NCBI GenBank assembly: GCA_044228045.1
Contig: JBGAVQ010000223.1
Span: 1 to 9,559, forward strand
Direction of reading: 5' to 3'
Length of the DNA stretch: 9,559 nt
DNA from: JAXLVB01 sp044228045
GTDB lineage: Bacteria; Bacteroidota; Bacteroidia; Cytophagales; Spirosomataceae
Shown: positions 1-6,567 of the stretch, one piece after another
How positions within the stretch are numbered: the stretch's first letter is position 1
Layout: each line of letters begins with the position of its first letter
Program-made: the position numbers and the translations under genes
Notes under the pieces: model-generated
Told to the model about the DNA's origin: nothing
What the model saw: only the letters and a program-made list of their open reading frames with translations
The model's database searches: none

Positions 1-60
1 CGAGCGAGATGAGTGTTCACCAGTTAAAAAAGTGCGTAATGTGATAAAACACTGCAAATT

Positions 61-99
61 AAAAAAACTATGCACACTTAAGTGGCAAGCCACAGGCAT
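61..99 (-). terminator. possible weak terminator downstream of rpoN
   Basis: On the minus strand, about 80 bases past the rpoN stop, there is a GTGG-CTTG-CCAC hairpin. Outer ATGC/GCAT arms flank it across an asymmetric internal loop, and a run of seven T follows (61-67 on the plus strand read as A). The order hairpin then T-run fits an intrinsic terminator for rpoN. However, the inner stem is only 4-5 bp and the outer part is loosely paired. The same stretch contains the 10-base palindrome CACTTAAGTG at 75-84. The rest of 1-178 shows no convincing gene; a 40-codon open frame from base 2 has no protein-like character. Confidence 0.3.
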
Positions 100-178
100 C
101 TGTTATTCGTTAATTGTTATGTAATTGATTTACAGAAAGTTGTATTGGTGCTATTTCAAAACAATTCTATACAAATGC

Positions 179-1657
179 TTACAGTTGTTTTCGCAAACGA
201 GCCACTGGAATATTAAGTTGCTCACGGTATTTAGCTACTGTGCGGCGAGCAATGTTATAGCCTTTTAGGTTGAGCATTTTCTCTAATTTATCATCAGAAA
301 GTGGATTTTTCTTTGGTTCGTTTTCTATCATTTCCTTCAATATATTTTTCACTTCACGGCTACTTGCGTCTTCGCCAGAATCAGTAGCAATACCCTCCGA
401 GAAGAAATATTTGAGTGGATAAATACCAAATTCTGTTTGTACTGACTTACTATTAGCCACCCGTGAAACCGTCGAAATGTCCATTTCAATCCGATTGGCA
501 ATATCTTTCAGAATCATCGGACGTAATTTTGATTCATCACCTTCCAAGAAAAACTCCCGCTGATACACCACAATCGCACTCATGGTTTTCATCAAGGTAT
601 TTTGGCGTTGTTTGATAGCATCAATAAACCATTTGGCCGAGTCTAATTTTTGTTTGATAAACTGCACCGTTTCCCGAATCATCCTATTTTGTTTGTCGCT
701 TTTGTCGTAAGTGTCGAGCATATCTGCAAACGAACGACTGATTTTGAGTTCGGGCGCATTTTTAGAGTTAAGTGTAACCTCAAGTTTATTGTTGTTGTTG
801 TAAACAATAAAGTCTGGAATCAAGTACTGCACCCATCCCGAATCGCTTTCGCTCCCGCCTGGTTTTGGGTTCAGTTTTGTAATCAATTTAATAGCGGCTT
901 TCATCTCATCATCAGAGATTTCAATCCGTTTTTGAATTTTATCGTAATGTTTTTTTGAGAATTCATCAAAAAAGTCATCAACAATCCGAATAGCATTCTG
1001 CACATTGGGGTCATGCGTTTCTTTGCGGTCCAATTGTAGTAGCAAGCACTCTTGCAAAGTGCGGGCACCAATGCCCGGTGGGTCAAAAGATTGTACTTTT
1101 TTCAGTACTGCTTCTACTTCGGCTACATCGGTATAAACTCCTTGAATAAATGCCAAATCATTGACAATTGACTGCATAGGTCTCCGAATGTACCCATCCG
1201 ATTCGACACTCCCAATCAACTGATTACCAATTATTTGCTCCCGTTCATCTAAGCGCAAATACCCCAACTGTTGTATAAGCAAATCAGTCAAGGTACTGAT
1301 ATTAGCCAATGGAAAATCACGGTCTTCGTCACCTTGTCCGCCACCATCGCCTTGCATTTTGTAGCCATGAATCTCGTCGTCGTGTAGATAGCTTTCAATA
1401 TCTACTTCCTTATGTGTTTCTGTAAAATGATCGTCATCGTCAAAGTCGCCCTCATCGCCATAGTCATCATCATATTCGTCTCGGTCGCTGGTTTCTTGCC
1501 AGTCTTCCTGACCTTCTTCAAGGGCAGGGTTTATTTCCAGTTCTTCTTCGATACGAGCATCTAACTCAGCCGTCGGAATTTGTAACAATTTAATAAACTG
1601 GATTTGCTGAGGCGAAAGCCGCTGTTGCAAACTTTGGTTCAGACTGAGCTTCTGCAT
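179..1657 (-). CDS. rpoN: RNA polymerase sigma-54 factor RpoN
   Basis: This is the alternative sigma factor that binds core RNA polymerase, recognises -24/-12 promoters and needs an ATP-driven enhancer-binding activator to open them. In the 492-residue form chosen here, Region I is at about 1-48 (glutamine- and leucine-rich, starting MQKLSLNQSLQQ). A very acidic Region II follows at about 49-115, with runs of Asp and Glu. The core-binding region holds SFDPPGIGARTLQECL (about 190-205). A helix-turn-helix lies at about 383-407 (LKDIANRIEMDISTVSRVAN), and the RpoN box ARRTVAKYRE is at 470-479. The C-terminus ends a few residues later, as expected. The frame stays open for 17 more codons to a TTG at 1708, but the ATG at 1655-1657 matches the usual family start. 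The gene is divergent from asnS, and a weak terminator may lie beyond its stop. No family-defining part is missing. Identification is firm; only the start is a choice. Confidence 0.97.
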   Translation of the reverse strand: MQKLSLNQSLQQRLSPQQIQFIKLLQIPTAELDARIEEELEINPALEEGQEDWQETSDRDEYDDDYGDEGDFDDDDHFTETHKEVDIESYLHDDEIHGYKMQGDGGGQGDEDRDFPLANISTLTDLLIQQLGYLRLDEREQIIGNQLIGSVESDGYIRRPMQSIVNDLAFIQGVYTDVAEVEAVLKKVQSFDPPGIGARTLQECLLLQLDRKETHDPNVQNAIRIVDDFFDEFSKKHYDKIQKRIEISDDEMKAAIKLITKLNPKPGGSESDSGWVQYLIPDFIVYNNNNKLEVTLNSKNAPELKISRSFADMLDTYDKSDKQNRMIRETVQFIKQKLDSAKWFIDAIKQRQNTLMKTMSAIVVYQREFFLEGDESKLRPMILKDIANRIEMDISTVSRVANSKSVQTEFGIYPLKYFFSEGIATDSGEDASSREVKNILKEMIENEPKKNPLSDDKLEKMLNLKGYNIARRTVAKYREQLNIPVARLRKQL

Positions 1658-2211
1658 GATGTTAGGATGTATAGGTTTCACAATAGAAGGATGTTTTTGG
1701 GGATTCAATTCCTTCTACCTCAATTATCGTTCCAAAAAACCACAATTGCAAGTATTTTCTGGCAACTTATGTTTACAACTATATCTACAATCAAGTAATA
1801 ATCTGTTTTTCAGCAAATTAACTATCCATTTTATTTTCTAAAAAATATTTTACTTTCAACCTTATTTAACCATTTTAATGAAATTTGAACCTTTACAATA
1901 TGGCCTAAGCATGTCTAAAAGGTCAACATATTCTATGCAAAAACACTCTTTTTTCAGGAATCTGACACATTGATGCGCCAATAGTTAATGTAAGGGTAAT
2001 TCTGAAATGAACCAATTGTCACAACAATCAATACACTGATTACCAATTAGTTAATCATCAAACCAACGCACTTTCAAATTTTCAAATTACTTGACGTTTT
2101 CTTCCTGCCAATAAAGACCTATTTTTGCAGTACAGAATGCTATTTATTTATCCATTAAGAAGTGCCTAATGAAATTTTTTGACCTCATCAGCACTATATT
2201 ATTGAACACCA
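1658..2211. other. gene-free divergent intergenic region between rpoN and asnS
   Basis: This AT-rich stretch of about 550 bases must hold the start signals for both rpoN (leftward) and asnS (rightward). The best promoter-like motif I see is TATTTTTG at 2120-2127 for asnS. A near-direct repeat, CCAATAGTTAAT at 1978-1989 and CCAATTAGTTAAT at 2043-2055, could be a pair of binding sites or simple AT-rich coincidence. No exact TAnnTTTG was found on the minus strand for rpoN; the closest is TTAATTTG at 1814-1821. No tRNA-like fold, convincing small ORF or -24/-12 sigma-54 site was seen. Confidence 0.6.
2120..2127 (+). promoter_or_regulatory. candidate Bacteroidota -7 element for asnS
   Basis: TATTTTTG matches the TAnnTTTG -7 consensus known from Bacteroides and Flavobacterium promoters. 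It lies about 85 bases before the asnS ATG, which would give a leader of roughly 75-80 bases. A TTGAC sits upstream at 2091-2095, but 26 bases separate its TTG from the TA, more than the usual spacing to a -33 element, so the pairing is imperfect. The predicted leader carries small AGTGC/GCACT arms (about 2161-2195) of unknown meaning. Confidence 0.4.
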
Positions 2212-3654
2212 ATGTCGAACTTACAAATTAAAAACCTTCTCGCAAGTCCTCATTTGATTGGTACTGTAGTGAGTGTAAAAGGCTGGGTACGTACCAAACG
2301 TGAAAGCAAAAATGCCGTGTTTATTGCTATTAACGATGGCTCTACTATTCATAACATTCAGGCCGTAGCACAACCTGATCAACTGGCCGAAGATACCCTC
2401 AAACTCATCACAACAGGCTCGTGTGTGCATGTACAAGGCAACTTGGTTGAGTCTATTGGTAGCGGTCAAGCCGTTGAAGTGACCATTACTTCGGTGGAAG
2501 TTTATGGCACAGCAGACCCCGAAAAATACCCACTTCAACCTAAGCGACATAGCTTGGAGTTTTTACGAGAAATTGCTCATTTGCGCCCTCGTACAAATAC
2601 CTTCTCGGCTATTTTGCGAATCCGTCATGCGCTGGCCTTTGCGGTTCACCAATATTTTAACGACAACGGGTTCTTTTATTTGCACACACCCGTCATTACA
2701 GGTTCAGATGCAGAAGGTGCTGGCGAGATGTTTAGAGTCACTACACTTGACCCAAAAAATCCGCCACTAAATGAGGACGGTTCGGTCAATTACAAAGAGG
2801 ATTTCTTTGGCAAAGAAACCAATCTGACCGTTTCGGGGCAATTAGAAGGAGAGCTGGGAGCTATGGCATTGTCCAAGATTTACACATTTGGACCTACTTT
2901 CCGTGCCGAAAACTCCAACACAACTCGCCATTTGGCAGAGTTTTGGATGATTGAGCCAGAGGTTGCCTTCTACGAGCTCGAAGACAACATGGACTTGGCA
3001 GAGTCGTGTGGTAAATATGTAATTGGCTACGCCCTCGAACACTGTGCCGACGACCTCAAATTCTTGGAAAACAGGCTCTTGGAAGAAGAAAAAAACAAGC
3101 CTCAACAAGAGCGTAGCGAGTTGTCGTTGCTTGATAAACTCCGTTTTGTGACCGACAATCCTTTTGAGCGACTGACCTATACCGAGGCTATTGAGATATT
3201 GCTGAAATCAAAAGCGCATAAGGAGAAGAAGTTCCAGTTTCCGGTAGGCTGGGGCATTGATTTACAAAGCGAGCATGAGCGGTATTTGGTAGAAAAACAC
3301 TTCAAAAAACCTGTGATTCTGACCAATTACCCCAAAGAAATCAAAGCGTTTTACATGAAGCAAGATCAAGATGGTAAGACTGTTAGGGCAATGGATGTGT
3401 TGTTTCCGGGTATTGGTGAAATAATTGGTGGTTCACAACGGGAAGACGACTATGAAAAGCTATTGCAACGCACCAAAGAAGTGGGTATTCATGAAGACAC
3501 CATCTGGTGGTACCTCGAAACCCGTCAGTTTGGCTCGGCACCACACGCCGGCTTTGGCTTAGGCTTTGAGCGGTTGGTGCTGTTTGTAACGGGTATGGGC
3601 AACATCCGTGACGTTATCCCATTCCCACGTGCGCCCAAAACAGCAGAATTTTAA
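2212..3654 (+). CDS. asnS: asparagine--tRNA ligase (AsnRS)
   Basis: This class IIb aminoacyl-tRNA synthetase activates asparagine with ATP and charges tRNA-Asn in the cytoplasm. At 480 residues it is close to the usual length of about 460-480. An N-terminal OB-fold anticodon-binding domain is at about 16-100 (GTVVSVKGWVRTKRESKNAVFIAINDG region, with the characteristic GWVR). The catalytic domain starts near 120. Class II motif 2 lies at about 229-250, including FRAENSNTTRHLAEF, and motif 3 at about 445-473, with HAGFGLGFERLVLF followed by the family C-terminal pattern IRDVIPFPR. The Asn-specific look (RAENSNTTRH rather than the AspRS motif) supports asparagine rather than aspartate. The ATG at 2212 has no Shine-Dalgarno, as is usual in Bacteroidota, and a TATTTTTG element lies upstream. 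A strong terminator follows the stop. Nothing is missing or odd. Confidence 0.98.
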   Translation: MSNLQIKNLLASPHLIGTVVSVKGWVRTKRESKNAVFIAINDGSTIHNIQAVAQPDQLAEDTLKLITTGSCVHVQGNLVESIGSGQAVEVTITSVEVYGTADPEKYPLQPKRHSLEFLREIAHLRPRTNTFSAILRIRHALAFAVHQYFNDNGFFYLHTPVITGSDAEGAGEMFRVTTLDPKNPPLNEDGSVNYKEDFFGKETNLTVSGQLEGELGAMALSKIYTFGPTFRAENSNTTRHLAEFWMIEPEVAFYELEDNMDLAESCGKYVIGYALEHCADDLKFLENRLLEEEKNKPQQERSELSLLDKLRFVTDNPFERLTYTEAIEILLKSKAHKEKKFQFPVGWGIDLQSEHERYLVEKHFKKPVILTNYPKEIKAFYMKQDQDGKTVRAMDVLFPGIGEIIGGSQREDDYEKLLQRTKEVGIHEDTIWWYLETRQFGSAPHAGFGLGFERLVLFVTGMGNIRDVIPFPRAPKTAEF

Positions 3655-3682
3655 GGGAATTGACAGATTTTATGTAATTTCG

Positions 3683-3716
3683 CAAAGCACCATTGATTGA
3701 TGGTGCTTTGTTGTTT
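3683..3716 (+). terminator. intrinsic terminator after asnS
   Basis: CAAAGCACCAT at 3683-3693 and ATGGTGCTTTG at 3700-3710 form a perfect 11-bp stem around the 6-base loop TGATTG, followed by TTGTTT. It begins 29 bases past the asnS stop. Its T-rich tail ends only 8 bases before the ATG of the next gene, which is unusually tight and leaves no room for a separate promoter after it. Confidence 0.85.
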
Positions 3717-3724
3717 AATACCCC

Positions 3725-4747
3725 ATGGCACTCATCTCCAAGAAAAAAATCCCATTCAAAATCAGCCATCGTCTTCGGAAGTATTTAGAGAAATATGGGC
3801 GAGAATATGAAATGCCTTTGGGTTATACTGATTTGCTTCGGTACGACAACACGATTCCGCTCTATGACAAAAAAGGTAATGACACCCTCTGGGAAACTGT
3901 TTTTTATCCGCCATCTGACATTGACGAAGTATTTTACAACCTCAAACGTATTTATGCCGACCTCAAAGCCGACGGCGATGTGTCTGTAATGCAGCACCTC
4001 ACCGTAGATAGGGTAGATATTTGTTCTTATGGCAACACCAAGCCTTTTAGGGTACGCATTGTCAATAAAGTCAATGATAATTTTGACTATTTTTATGTAA
4101 AAACAGCAGATGCTTCTCGTATTTATGGGCTTGAATTAGAGCACATTCTGTCGCCGAATCGTATTAGTTACCTTACCTGGAACAACACGCTGATAGAAGA
4201 ACACATTGCGGGTATCCCGGGCGATCAGTTTATGAAATACCACCTCAGCGACCCCAATCTTAACCCCATCCGTTTGGCCAAAGAATTCATTAAATTTACA
4301 GAAAGATGCTTTGTACGCTTGTTGGGCGATATGCACTCCAGCAATTTTGTAGTGGTGGTCACACCCGACTTTGAAGAAATTCACTATCGGATTCGCTCCA
4401 TTGATTTTGACCAACAGAGCTACGAAGCCAAGCGGTCGGTGTATATGCCACAGTATTTTAAGCAAAACAATCCGCTCATTGAAATGGGTATGAAATACAT
4501 GACCCCCGAGAGCGTAAAGCAGTATCAGATAGAAGAAAGAGCTTTGATTTCGGGCCGCTTGCGTTCAGAAGGGCGGCGCATCAAAGACCTCATCGAAGCC
4601 ATGTCAAAAGACCACATTTCAAGCCCCGAAAACACAGAGTTTCTTAAACAAGACTTAGCCAATTGGTACAAAAATCCTAAGTTTTTACAATGTGAAACCA
4701 TGGGCGACATCGTACGGTTAAGCTTAGAATTGGTAATGATGCACTGA
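3725..4747 (+). CDS. uncharacterised protein with a kinase/phosphotransferase-like C-terminal half
   Basis: I do not recognise this 340-residue protein as a named family. It has no signal peptide or membrane segment, so it is probably cytoplasmic. Its second half carries, in the right order and spacing, motifs resembling protein-kinase-like (APH/RIO/ABC1) folds. A strand with lysine, FYVKTAD (Lys126), is followed by GLELEHIL (Glu136/Glu138) as a possible C-helix glutamate. The hinge-like segment LIEEHIAGIPGDQF lies at 156-169. GDMHSSNFVV at 201-210 resembles the catalytic loop (Asp202, Asn207), and SIDFDQQ at 225-231 resembles the metal-binding DFG/IDFxx (Asp227 or Asp229). No glycine-rich loop is obvious, and the N-terminal 110 residues match nothing I know. 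It starts 9 bases past the asnS terminator, so expression may depend on read-through or an unseen promoter. Its stop lies 11 bases from that of the convergent DUF423 gene. That it is a real gene is near certain; kinase fold is an inference of moderate strength. Confidence 0.8.
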   Translation: MALISKKKIPFKISHRLRKYLEKYGREYEMPLGYTDLLRYDNTIPLYDKKGNDTLWETVFYPPSDIDEVFYNLKRIYADLKADGDVSVMQHLTVDRVDICSYGNTKPFRVRIVNKVNDNFDYFYVKTADASRIYGLELEHILSPNRISYLTWNNTLIEEHIAGIPGDQFMKYHLSDPNLNPIRLAKEFIKFTERCFVRLLGDMHSSNFVVVVTPDFEEIHYRIRSIDFDQQSYEAKRSVYMPQYFKQNNPLIEMGMKYMTPESVKQYQIEERALISGRLRSEGRRIKDLIEAMSKDHISSPENTEFLKQDLANWYKNPKFLQCETMGDIVRLSLELVMMH

Positions 4748-4758
4748 TGACTATTCGC

Positions 4759-5157
4759 TTAGGTTTTTGGATTATCTTTATTTTTCGTTATTGTCCAAGC
4801 CAACAGCCCCCAGCTAATCAATAAAAGTGTACCACCTATTGGAGCAACAGCTCCCCACATGGTTACGCCAGTAAAGCAAATTAAGTACAACGAGCCCGAA
4901 AAAATAAAGACTCCCGCCAACATTATCCAAGCTGCGTAACCAAGCGATTGGGTCATTTGGGGCTTTACATTCATCAGAATACCAAGCAGCAGCAGCCCAA
5001 AGGCATGATAAAACTGATACCTAACGGCGGTTTCAAAAGTGTCGGCTCGGCCTACGGCTTCGAGGGTAGCTTTGAGCGCATGAGCACCAAAAGCACCAAG
5101 CCCTACACCAAGCATAGCCAGTACAGCACCAGCCGCCAAACAAGTTCGTTGATTCAT
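4759..5157 (-). CDS. DUF423 family small integral membrane protein
   Basis: This 132-residue membrane protein belongs to the DUF423 (YgdD/TMEM256-like) family, whose biochemical role is not established. Visible family marks are GAFGAHAL (21-28), RYQFYHAFGLLLLG (46-59), IFSGSLYL (85-92) and VAPIGGTLLLISWGLLAW (104-121). About four hydrophobic helices are apparent, at roughly 7-27, 48-63, 73-94 and 101-121, consistent with an inner-membrane protein with a short Lys/Asn-rich tail. The frame is open 25 codons further upstream to 5232, but that extension runs through the terminator hairpin and T-run at 5186-5218. The ATG at 5155-5157 (MNQRT) gives the normal family length, so I chose it. The gene lies downstream of yceI on the same strand but behind a terminator, so it is probably transcribed separately. 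It converges with the kinase-like gene with only 11 bases between stops. Confidence 0.9.
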   Translation of the reverse strand: MNQRTCLAAGAVLAMLGVGLGAFGAHALKATLEAVGRADTFETAVRYQFYHAFGLLLLGILMNVKPQMTQSLGYAAWIMLAGVFIFSGSLYLICFTGVTMWGAVAPIGGTLLLISWGLLAWTITKNKDNPKT

Positions 5158-5174
5158 TTTGTGATGATTTTTTT

Positions 5175-5182
5175 CAAAAATA
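5175..5182 (-). promoter_or_regulatory. candidate -7 element for the DUF423 gene
   Basis: On the minus strand TATTTTTG matches TAnnTTTG exactly, 17 bases upstream of the chosen ATG. If used, transcription would begin about 10 bases before the start codon, giving a near-leaderless message. No good -33 partner is seen at normal spacing, because that position falls inside the terminator hairpin. The motif could instead be just the T-rich tail of the terminator. Confidence 0.3.
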
Positions 5183-5185
5183 AAC

Positions 5186-5218
5186 AAAAATCCCCCTTGT
5201 TGAACTACAAGAGGGATT
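5186..5218 (-). terminator. intrinsic terminator of the sigma/Rieske/yceI operon
   Basis: Arms 5207-5218 and 5189-5200 form a 12-bp stem with a 6-base loop (5201-5206). The one non-Watson-Crick pair (5212 with 5195) is an acceptable G-U wobble in minus-strand RNA but an A-C mismatch in plus-strand RNA, which sets the direction. A T-run (TTTTTG, then more T-rich sequence) follows on the minus strand. The hairpin lies 155 bases past the yceI stop, and its base is about 30 bases before the DUF423 ATG. Confidence 0.75.
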
Positions 5219-5373
5219 CTAAAATAACCCACACACCTAAACTGTGTTTCTTGGTTGTCTAACTACAAAAGTCAGTATTGAGTCTTGCGTAAGCATTATA
5301 TTGCAAATCAACAGTTAATGCTACTCAAAACATCATTTTCGGTTCAATACAATTAACGCTAATCTTCAAATTA

Positions 5374-5934
5374 CTACTGTTTCTTGTCCATTGGCACAAA
5401 AACAAACTTTGTACTTACCGCAATTTTTTCGGCAATTTTCTGAAAAACTAAAGTTGGAATTTCTATTTTATGGTCAGCCAGTAATACATCAAAAGCGGTT
5501 TCGAGGGTAGCTTTGCCTTGAGCAATCGTTAGCTTTCCTTTGATGATTTTGTCTTTCTCAACACCATGTACATTAAATTTACCACTTGCTGATACTTGAT
5601 AAATGCCGTCTTTGCTAAAATCAATTGTTTCGTTGAGCTTACCTCTGAAAGTGCCATTCGGAAATTTACCTGATTCCAGGTAATTCTCATTGAAGTGTTC
5701 TTGCATCAGCCCGTTCGGAAACACAAATCCTTTAATGGGTATTTTGGCCACTACATCGTTGGTTTCAAGATTGATTATAGATGTAGCTTGTTTGTTGATG
5801 GCTTCGATGTCTTCGAGAGGGGCTTTCGAGAAAAATTTTACTTCACCACTTGACGCACTCAACAGTTTTTGTTGGGCCTTGGCCGAAAAAACAGTCAATA
5901 CAAAGACTGTTACTATTAAAAATACTTTCTTCAT
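5374..5934 (-). CDS. secreted YceI-family lipocalin-like protein
   Basis: This is a 186-residue YceI-family protein. The family forms an extended antiparallel beta-barrel that binds long isoprenoid chains such as polyprenyl pyrophosphate or quinone; the actual ligand here is unknown. A signal peptide is clear: MKK, a hydrophobic core at 4-17, and a cleavage site after AKA (residue 20), giving mature QQKLLSAS. The mature chain alternates strands typical of the family: VVAKIPIKGFVF (61-72), FPNGTFRGKL (91-100) and YQVSASGKFNVHGVEKD (112-128). The last segment contains the recognisable HGV turn that precedes KGKLTI. It ends near the usual length. It lies 82 bases downstream of the Rieske lipoprotein gene on the same strand and is probably the last gene of that operon. 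Partnering with the Rieske protein in periplasmic redox or quinone chemistry is inferred from context only. Confidence 0.9.
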   Translation of the reverse strand: MKKVFLIVTVFVLTVFSAKAQQKLLSASSGEVKFFSKAPLEDIEAINKQATSIINLETNDVVAKIPIKGFVFPNGLMQEHFNENYLESGKFPNGTFRGKLNETIDFSKDGIYQVSASGKFNVHGVEKDKIIKGKLTIAQGKATLETAFDVLLADHKIEIPTLVFQKIAEKIAVSTKFVFVPMDKKQ

Positions 5935-5978
5935 GTTGTATTGTGATATATACGGTTAAAGCAATAGTAAAGATTGGT

Positions 5979-5999
5979 TGCAATCACAAATTCATTGCA
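5979..5999 (-). repeat. short inverted repeat between the Rieske and yceI genes
   Basis: TGCAAT at 5979-5984 and ATTGCA at 5994-5999 face each other across 9 bases inside the 82-base gap. No T-run follows on the minus strand, so it does not look like a terminator. It could be a small mRNA stabiliser or a binding site, or chance. Next to it, TGAATTTG on the minus strand is one base off a TAnnTTTG element. Confidence 0.25.
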
Positions 6000-6016
6000 G
6001 AAAATGGCTGCACCAC

Positions 6017-6517
6017 TTATTCAGAAACCCGAAGTTTGGTATTATTCTCTTTTAATTCGGTTTTATAGACTTTAAGAGGATCAGCGGCAGGACCGTTAGA
6101 CACAGCACCAGTTGTTAAAAAAACTGAGCCGTGGTTATTACATTTAAAGGTATCATTCCCCTGAAACTCAATGGTTGTACCTTGATGAGTACATACTTTT
6201 GACAGTGCAACAAACGCCCCTGTGCTTGTACGAGCCACTATTACATCTCCACTAATTAGAAACTGCCCATTTTTAGTAAGATTTTGAGTTAAATCTATTG
6301 TAAAATCTACACCAGTAGTGCCACCACCACCTGTATTACCACCATTGTTGTTATTGTTAGTTGGGGCAGGGTCGTCTTTACTGCTTGAGCAAGAAGTCAT
6401 GGTACCCATGCAATAGAGTGCCATCAAAGTAGCACCACTCAGCCCAAGGCTACGTAAAAACTCGCCCCGGCTCATTTCGTTTTGCTTTTTTTGTTCGTTG
6501 TTTTGAAGGGTTTTCAT
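6017..6517 (-). CDS. Rieske [2Fe-2S] domain lipoprotein
   Basis: This 166-residue periplasm-facing electron-transfer protein carries one Rieske [2Fe-2S] cluster. The N-terminus holds SRGEFLR (16-22), a Tat-like motif with only one of the two arginines, then a hydrophobic stretch. A lipobox MTSC follows with the lipidated Cys43 and SSSKDDP after it. An Asn/Gly-rich linker (54-67) leads to the domain. Cluster ligands are CTH (Cys109, His111) and CNNH (Cys126, His129), 14 residues apart, slightly shorter than most. The extra disulphide cysteines of bc1-type Rieske proteins are replaced by Thr114 and Asn128. The Ser after HG is kept (Ser131), while the usual Tyr is Phe133. This predicts a lower potential than bc1 types. 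The annotated ATG at 6517 adds 14 charged residues; the ATG at 6475 (MSRGEF) would give a more normal signal peptide. It lies 50 bases after the barrel gene and is probably in its operon. Confidence 0.9.
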   Translation of the reverse strand: MKTLQNNEQKKQNEMSRGEFLRSLGLSGATLMALYCMGTMTSCSSSKDDPAPTNNNNNGGNTGGGGTTGVDFTIDLTQNLTKNGQFLISGDVIVARTSTGAFVALSKVCTHQGTTIEFQGNDTFKCNNHGSVFLTTGAVSNGPAADPLKVYKTELKENNTKLRVSE

Positions 6518-6567
6518 AAAGTAATAGAACGTTTTAGATTAATATTTGTTGAGTAATGTTTTCTAAT

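Noticed and set aside
2..124. Open frame of about 40 codons running in from the left edge on the plus strand, ending in TAA.
   Set aside because: Its composition (many Lys, Cys, Val with no pattern) does not look like the end of a protein, and the region carries palindromes and T-runs more typical of intergenic DNA.
1658..1708. Seventeen-codon N-terminal extension of rpoN from a TTG start.
   Set aside because: The family's normal N-terminus begins at MQKLSLNQS, and an ATG is present exactly there; the extension has no family similarity that I recognise.
2128..2211. asnS leader examined for a T-box-like or other aminoacyl-tRNA sensing element.
   Set aside because: T-boxes belong to Gram-positive groups, and no T-box sequence or antiterminator is visible; only a 5-bp AGTGC/GCACT pair is present.
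2842..3108. Open frames antisense to asnS and other opposite-strand frames of 60-115 codons across the window (for example 650-958, 4136-4465, 4948-5262, 8360-8707).
   Set aside because: They overlap well-identified genes, have no domain character, and are rich in residues expected from reading the complementary strand.
5158..5232. Upstream extension of the DUF423 protein by 25 residues.
   Set aside because: It would be translated through the terminator hairpin and T-run, and the family begins at the hydrophobic helix after MNQRT.
2500..5410. TGGCAC words (in asnS and in the yceI region) considered as sigma-54 -24/-12 promoters because rpoN is present.
   Set aside because: None has a TTGC at the correct spacing, and those seen lie inside coding sequence.
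5059..5515. Identical 16-base word TTCGAGGGTAGCTTTG at 5059-5074 (DUF423 gene) and 5500-5515 (yceI gene).
   Set aside because: Both copies lie in coding sequence in the same frame and encode the same short peptide KATLE; a chance peptide with the same codons is enough. No flanking similarity extends it.
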